A stretch of DNA of 58,299 nucleotides from a bacterium (lineage in GTDB: Bacteria > Armatimonadota > Chthonomonadetes > Chthonomonadales > CAJBBX01), in NCBI GenBank assembly GCA_021811565.1, contig JAJZOL010000243.1, forward strand, positions 1-58,299. Direction: 5' to 3'. Under the pieces are notes generated by a model. It worked only from the letters and a program-made list of their open reading frames with translations, had not been told where the DNA came from and searched no databases. Positions 53,952 to 58,299 of the stretch are shown piece by piece. The first letter of the stretch is position 1. Each line of letters opens with the position of its first letter. Made by a program: the position numbers and the translations under genes.

Positions 53952-54419
53952 TCAAACAGCTAATTTCACGAAGTAGTAGATCGGTATCGATATCACGCAG
54001 TTAAAAACGGATTCCTCTAAAGTCACCTTGACCCACAGTAAGGTGTTTGCCTGAGGCGCGAAAAGATAAAAACACATACCCGTTAAAAAGGTGCCTAAAA
54101 AGCAAACTCCTACAGCAATAAATACGTTATCTCGAAATACGTGTGGCTCCATGGCGCCGATGATCCAACCCGCTAACGAGCGAGTTACGATCAGGCTTCC
54201 GACATACATCCCCAGATACGCTGATTCCAAAACACCAGTCATAAATCCTAGCCATGCGGCAAAAGTGGCGTCCGTGAACAGGCTGCATGTAAGCAGACCG
54301 GTGAGCGCGATATTAGGTTGCGCCCCTCTGATAGCGAGATGCGAGGCGTATGCTTCATGGAGAAAGAAGAGAATGATCACGATTAAGGTCAAACGCAGGT
54401 TGCTTTTTGCGCCCTTCAT
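53952..54419 (-). CDS. mreD: rod shape-determining protein MreD
   Basis: This small (155 residues) inner-membrane protein of the elongasome has about five helices and little sequence conservation. It is identified mainly from its position as the third gene after mreB and mreC and from its length. Residues PNIALTGLLTCSLFTDATFAAWLGFMTG match the MreD pattern of a polar second helix. Its start overlaps the mreC stop by 4 nt. Confidence 0.85.
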   Translation of the reverse strand: MKGAKSNLRLTLIVIILFFLHEAYASHLAIRGAQPNIALTGLLTCSLFTDATFAAWLGFMTGVLESAYLGMYVGSLIVTRSLAGWIIGAMEPHVFRDNVFIAVGVCFLGTFLTGMCFYLFAPQANTLLWVKVTLEESVFNCVISIPIYYFVKLAV

Positions 54420-55252
54420 GGGAGGATATACACCTCTTCCAAGCGATCAAAATCAACCGCAGGTTTTACAAGTATCTGGCGAGACGCAGTTGAAGGATCA
54501 TTTGTGATGGAAACCACCGTTCCAATAACCAACCCCTTGGGATAGACTCCCTGCGCACCTCCCAATCCGGAGGAGATCATCGTATCTCCGATGCGTATGT
54601 CCGCGTTTGGTCCAAGATAAGCAATGGATAACAGAGGTGTCCCATTACCCTTGCAAATACACTCCGCCCTTGAACTGGCGCGCTGCACCATCGCTCCTAT
54701 AGCCGAATTAGGATCCGTTAATAGGATCACGGAAGAGGTGGTCGGAGCAACATCGAACACATGTCCCACAACCCCCAAGGGCGCCACAACGACGCTGTCA
54801 GGTTTCACTCCATTACGGCTTCCCCTTGATATCACCATGGTTTCAAAATTAGGAATGGGGCGCATGGATAAAATGGTGGCAGGGATCTTATGCAAAGGAG
54901 GGGACATGGCGAAACCGAGTTCCGATTTCAGCCTTTGCGCATCAATCGCGTCCTCTTGCAATTGTGCGATCTGTGCTTGAAGATTTTCGTTTTGCAAACG
55001 CAGTGCCGCATACTTTCGCGAAAGAGAAGGACCTTGTATAATCCACCCGAACTCGCGATTCATCCAGTCCGTAGTGGCTACGAGGATGTGTATGATAGGG
55101 GACGTAACGGTGCGTACCGCTGCGGAAAGCGGGTCCGCTTTCCCATGGCGAGAAGCGTGATTATGCCATATCCCAAGCCCGATACCAAGTGCAACGCAAA
55201 AAATCAACGCCCACCAATGGTTACGATGATTGTTTTTCTCTTTGAGTAACAC
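54416..55252 (-). CDS. mreC: rod shape-determining protein MreC
   Basis: This bitopic protein has one helix near the N-terminus (about 13-30), a coiled coil (about 78-110), and periplasmic beta-barrel domains with VISRGSRNGVKPDSVVV and GVVGHVFDVAPTTSSVILLTDPNS. It links cytoplasmic MreB to the cell-wall enzymes. The start is GTG with AGGTGA just upstream. It follows mreB by 23 nt and overlaps mreD, so the three form one operon. Confidence 0.94.
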   Translation of the reverse strand: MLLKEKNNHRNHWWALIFCVALGIGLGIWHNHASRHGKADPLSAAVRTVTSPIIHILVATTDWMNREFGWIIQGPSLSRKYAALRLQNENLQAQIAQLQEDAIDAQRLKSELGFAMSPPLHKIPATILSMRPIPNFETMVISRGSRNGVKPDSVVVAPLGVVGHVFDVAPTTSSVILLTDPNSAIGAMVQRASSRAECICKGNGTPLLSIAYLGPNADIRIGDTMISSGLGGAQGVYPKGLVIGTVVSITNDPSTASRQILVKPAVDFDRLEEVYILP

Positions 55253-55275
55253 GATGTCACCTGGTCAGATAGGGT

Positions 55276-56322
<1,047 letters not shown>

Positions 56323-56414
56323 TTATCCTGATATATCATTGCAGTTTATGGAAGATTGAAGCGAGGAGAAAAACACAAAGGTAAACGTCCTCGGCTACGC
56401 CGTGCATCAACAAA

Positions 56415-56423
56415 ATTATAGCA
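56415..56423 (-). promoter_or_regulatory. extended -10 promoter of mreBCD
   Basis: TGCTATAAT on the minus strand, about 100 bases before the mreB ATG; the -35 region is weak. The same 9-mer is found before yebC and pepV. Confidence 0.5.
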
Positions 56424-56493
56424 TAATCCGTCCTTCTATCTTATGCTAGAAGTATGTCACAATAACAGGCAAGGAGTTTAGTGAGAGAGTACG

Positions 56494-57072
56494 ATGAGAT
56501 TAGAAGCGAAAAGCGTACAAATGGTGTTCAAGGACGTCCAAGTAGGTGATCATATCCTTTTGGACGAGGTTGCAGTACATGCAGAGGACTCATCGTTGTG
56601 TTTCGAAACCGGCACTGCGGTATCCTCGCGGAACACGAATATCCATGTAATCCTATCGGAATCACGCTTGAATAATTGGTTAACAAAAATAGCGTTTGGA
56701 AACGTGTGCAATCTTCAAATCACCTTAAATTCCCAAAGCGTCACCTTCAAAGGCGGATACGCCCTTTTTCGTTCCCTGAAAGCTCCTTTTCAGCTGGATG
56801 CGTTTCTTGAAATAGACAGCCCTTTCATGATTAAAATCAACCCCATAGCTTTGAAATGCCTTGGGTTTCAGCTACCTCAAAGCACGACCGAAATTATAGT
56901 AAAAAATATCAACATTAAATTAAAAGAGTTGCTTCAAGCGAAAGATTTGCCCGTACCGATAAGGATGACGAGCTTAGACATTCATCCGGGAAGATTGGAC
57001 ATCATTTGCGAGACAAGCATTGAGTTCAACACCTTGAAATCGAGCGCCCCCATAGCGGCGTTAAATTCTTGA
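56494..57072 (+). CDS. DUF2993/LmeA-like lipid-binding protein
   Basis: This 192-residue protein has no signal peptide or membrane helix. Strand-rich sequence with VILSESRLNNWL and a late VPIRMTSLDIHPGRLDI resembles the DUF2993 (LmeA, phospholipid-binding) family. The match is by eye and not strong. GAGAG lies shortly before the ATG. Single gene, divergent from mreB. Confidence 0.6.
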   Translation: MRLEAKSVQMVFKDVQVGDHILLDEVAVHAEDSSLCFETGTAVSSRNTNIHVILSESRLNNWLTKIAFGNVCNLQITLNSQSVTFKGGYALFRSLKAPFQLDAFLEIDSPFMIKINPIALKCLGFQLPQSTTEIIVKNINIKLKELLQAKDLPVPIRMTSLDIHPGRLDIICETSIEFNTLKSSAPIAALNS

Positions 57073-57097
57073 TCATTTCCATCAAACGAGATCACGC

Positions 57098-57445
57098 TCA
57101 ATCCGTGAACTGCAGCAGTTGAAGGTAATTCCCCTCCGAATCATTGAAAGTCGCGACCTTGGCTCCTCCCACATCCGTGGGGGTCACAGAGAACACCACC
57201 CCTTTCGCCATCAAATCACGGAAGGTTTCCTCTATGTTATCGGTATGCAAAGTAATGATGACCGAGTTCATTCTCAGATCTTCCAGCCCAACAGGAATTT
57301 CCGACATCATCAATCCGATTCCCTCCGAGAAAAACGCCCAGTCTTCTTGCTCCTCCGCCAGATGCAACCCAAGCGCATCCCGGTAGAAACGCATCGCGCG
57401 ATCCATATCCCGCACCATCACGACACTGAAAATACGATCCATCAT
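57098..57445 (-). CDS. VOC/glyoxalase-bleomycin resistance family protein
   Basis: This is a 115-residue metal-binding or dioxygenase-fold protein. The paired beta-alpha-beta modules are MVRDMDRAMRFYRDALGLHL and TDNIEETFRDLMAKGVVF, ending in FNDSEGNYLQLLQF with the conserved Glu/Asp-rich end. The track start at 57508 is too early. The ATG at 57445 shares a base with the stop of the upstream membrane-protein gene (TGATG). Substrate unknown. Confidence 0.85.
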   Translation of the reverse strand: MMDRIFSVVMVRDMDRAMRFYRDALGLHLAEEQEDWAFFSEGIGLMMSEIPVGLEDLRMNSVIITLHTDNIEETFRDLMAKGVVFSVTPTDVGGAKVATFNDSEGNYLQLLQFTD

Positions 57446-57945
57446 CACGGCGCCTGCGTTGGAACGGATGAATTCACACCTCGAACATATGTGGGTTGCG
57501 CCAACCAAGTGCCATTTATGCGTGATAAATTCAGTTTAGCGGATATTCCGAGAATCACGATCAATATCGCCAGCGTTAAAAGCAACCATCCACGGCGATT
57601 CTCCGACGCGGATTTGAAAAATGGCATTCGATGCCCGATGGACATGGAGATGATGAATGCGATCAACGCAAGGGCTATTTTCATCCCAAGGAAGATCATA
57701 TACATCTGATTGACGCTATGAATGAGGAAATAGACATTGCAAATTCCGGTCGCAATGGCTAGAAGCCAGAAAATACCCAGAGTGATGCCAAATCTCTTCC
57801 ATTGCTGCTTGATCATGGAGGTGACTTCCGAGTTTTCCTCGGGAATCTTTAAAGGAAGGATAAGAAAAGCGAAACCTGTCCCACCAATGATGGCGCTGAT
57901 ACTGAACAAATGAATCCATTTAACGACAAAAACTGTCCATTGCAT
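57445..57945 (-). CDS. small four-helix membrane protein, CopD/DUF2269-like
   Basis: This 166-residue inner-membrane protein has helices at about 5-30, 52-75, 82-103 and 118-138. The start VVKWIHLFSISAIIGGTGFA with an early His resembles CopD-type or DUF2269 membrane proteins, which often bind heme or copper. No catalytic motif can be assigned. It is translationally coupled to the VOC gene. Confidence 0.6.
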   Translation of the reverse strand: MQWTVFVVKWIHLFSISAIIGGTGFAFLILPLKIPEENSEVTSMIKQQWKRFGITLGIFWLLAIATGICNVYFLIHSVNQMYMIFLGMKIALALIAFIISMSIGHRMPFFKSASENRRGWLLLTLAILIVILGISAKLNLSRINGTWLAQPTYVRGVNSSVPTQAP

Positions 57946-58258
57946 ATTTCACCTCATATTTATTGGATTTATGGTGAATTTCCAGTCAGGTTATGATTTC
58001 GTATCACAAGTAACCACATTGCGATTAAATAACCATACGACAGAGTGGATGGATTGGTTCAACACCGCTTATATCATACCCATGATATCACCCTTAAGGC
58101 ATGAAGCGAGCGGCAACTTTATCAAGATTGATTTTCGTAAAACCAAATAAAAAGTGTCTAACACCGGTTTCAATCGCATCCATTAGATAGTCCGCCAATT
58201 TAAGGACTGAAGTGATGAATGGTGTTTGAAGCTATCAATTATGATTACGGAGGAATGA
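57946..58258. other. 313-bp intergenic region
   Basis: No gene is visible. It contains a small perfect hairpin (ATATCAT, four-base loop, ATGATAT, near 58070) and the GGAGG ribosome-binding site of the next gene. Confidence 0.5.
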
Positions 58259-58299
58259 ATGTCAGCAAACCTATTCACCCCCCTTCAAATAAGGAAGGT
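58259..58299 (+). CDS. probable NADH:flavin oxidoreductase (Old Yellow Enzyme family), 3' truncated by the window
   Basis: GGAGG at 58249 is five bases before an ATG that opens MSANLFTPLQIRK. This closely resembles the start of Old Yellow Enzyme family proteins, which typically read LF.P..I...LKNRI. Only 13 codons are in the window, so this is a pattern-based guess. The ATG at 58255 in another frame gives no familiar sequence. Confidence 0.5.
   Translation, partial: MSANLFTPLQIRK

Overview
This window reads as a chromosomal segment of a free-living bacterium with a Gram-negative-like envelope: mreBCD, ddl/murF/glmM, a lipoprotein signal, a Tat-like signal, and an HlyD/ABC-2 efflux set. It is dense with ordinary housekeeping genes and uses TTG or GTG starts repeatedly (ddl, aspS, mreC and others). 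Nothing here fixes the phylum. The mix would suit an uncultured lineage such as Armatimonadota or a neighbouring candidate phylum, but that is only a guess. No rRNA, tRNA, CRISPR array, phage or intact transposase was seen.

Layout. 1-5.3 kb: 5'-truncated GAF/HD-GYP c-di-GMP phosphodiesterase, ddl and murF divergent, exported alpha/beta hydrolase. 5.5-11.5 kb: large secreted protein with a Tat-like signal, then a three-gene HlyD-ATPase-permease exporter. 11.5-16.5 kb: aspS; hisS with a degenerate receiver protein; yebC. 16.5-18.1 kb: gene desert with a ~272 bp tandem repeat and a miniature inverted-repeat element. 18.1-20.0 kb: hemW-plsY. 20.1-20.3 kb: two miniature elements nested in one another. 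20.4-27.6 kb: nitrite/sulfite reductase, ABC-F ATPase, and a surface-glycan set (GT4, ArnT-like GT-C, NodB deacetylase). 27.6-32.3 kb: glmM-grpE, hrcA, rhomboid-TPR protease. 32.5-38.6 kb: NAD-type isocitrate dehydrogenase, fumarase with a WD40-like lipoprotein, polyprenol-phosphate glycosyltransferase, ferredoxin-type aldo/keto reductase. 38.8-47.7 kb: ThrE/YjjPB-type exporter pair, cysteine desulfurase with a secretin-N-like exported protein, TauE, DedA, GT4, and an acidic protein of unknown function. 47.9-53.8 kb: queA, a Rieske protein after a decayed PTS enzyme I-like protein, a COG4705-type membrane protein, PepV dipeptidase. 53.9-58.3 kb: mreB-mreC-mreD, a DUF2993-like protein, a membrane protein plus VOC protein, and the first codons of a probable Old Yellow Enzyme family oxidoreductase.

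The most distinctive content is non-coding. Two families of miniature inverted-repeat elements are present. Family A is 88-89 bp with three copies and family B is 119 bp with two copies. Each copy is flanked by a recognisable 4-bp direct repeat. One B copy sits inside the target-site edge of an A copy, so their order of insertion can be read directly. Several weaker relatives with TTGCAAA-containing ends occur elsewhere. Among proteins, the most unusual are the HlyD protein with a mirror-symmetric set of 26-residue repeats (four up, four down), the catalytically stripped enzyme I-like protein paired with a Rieske protein, and the ThrE protein with an additional N-terminal membrane domain.
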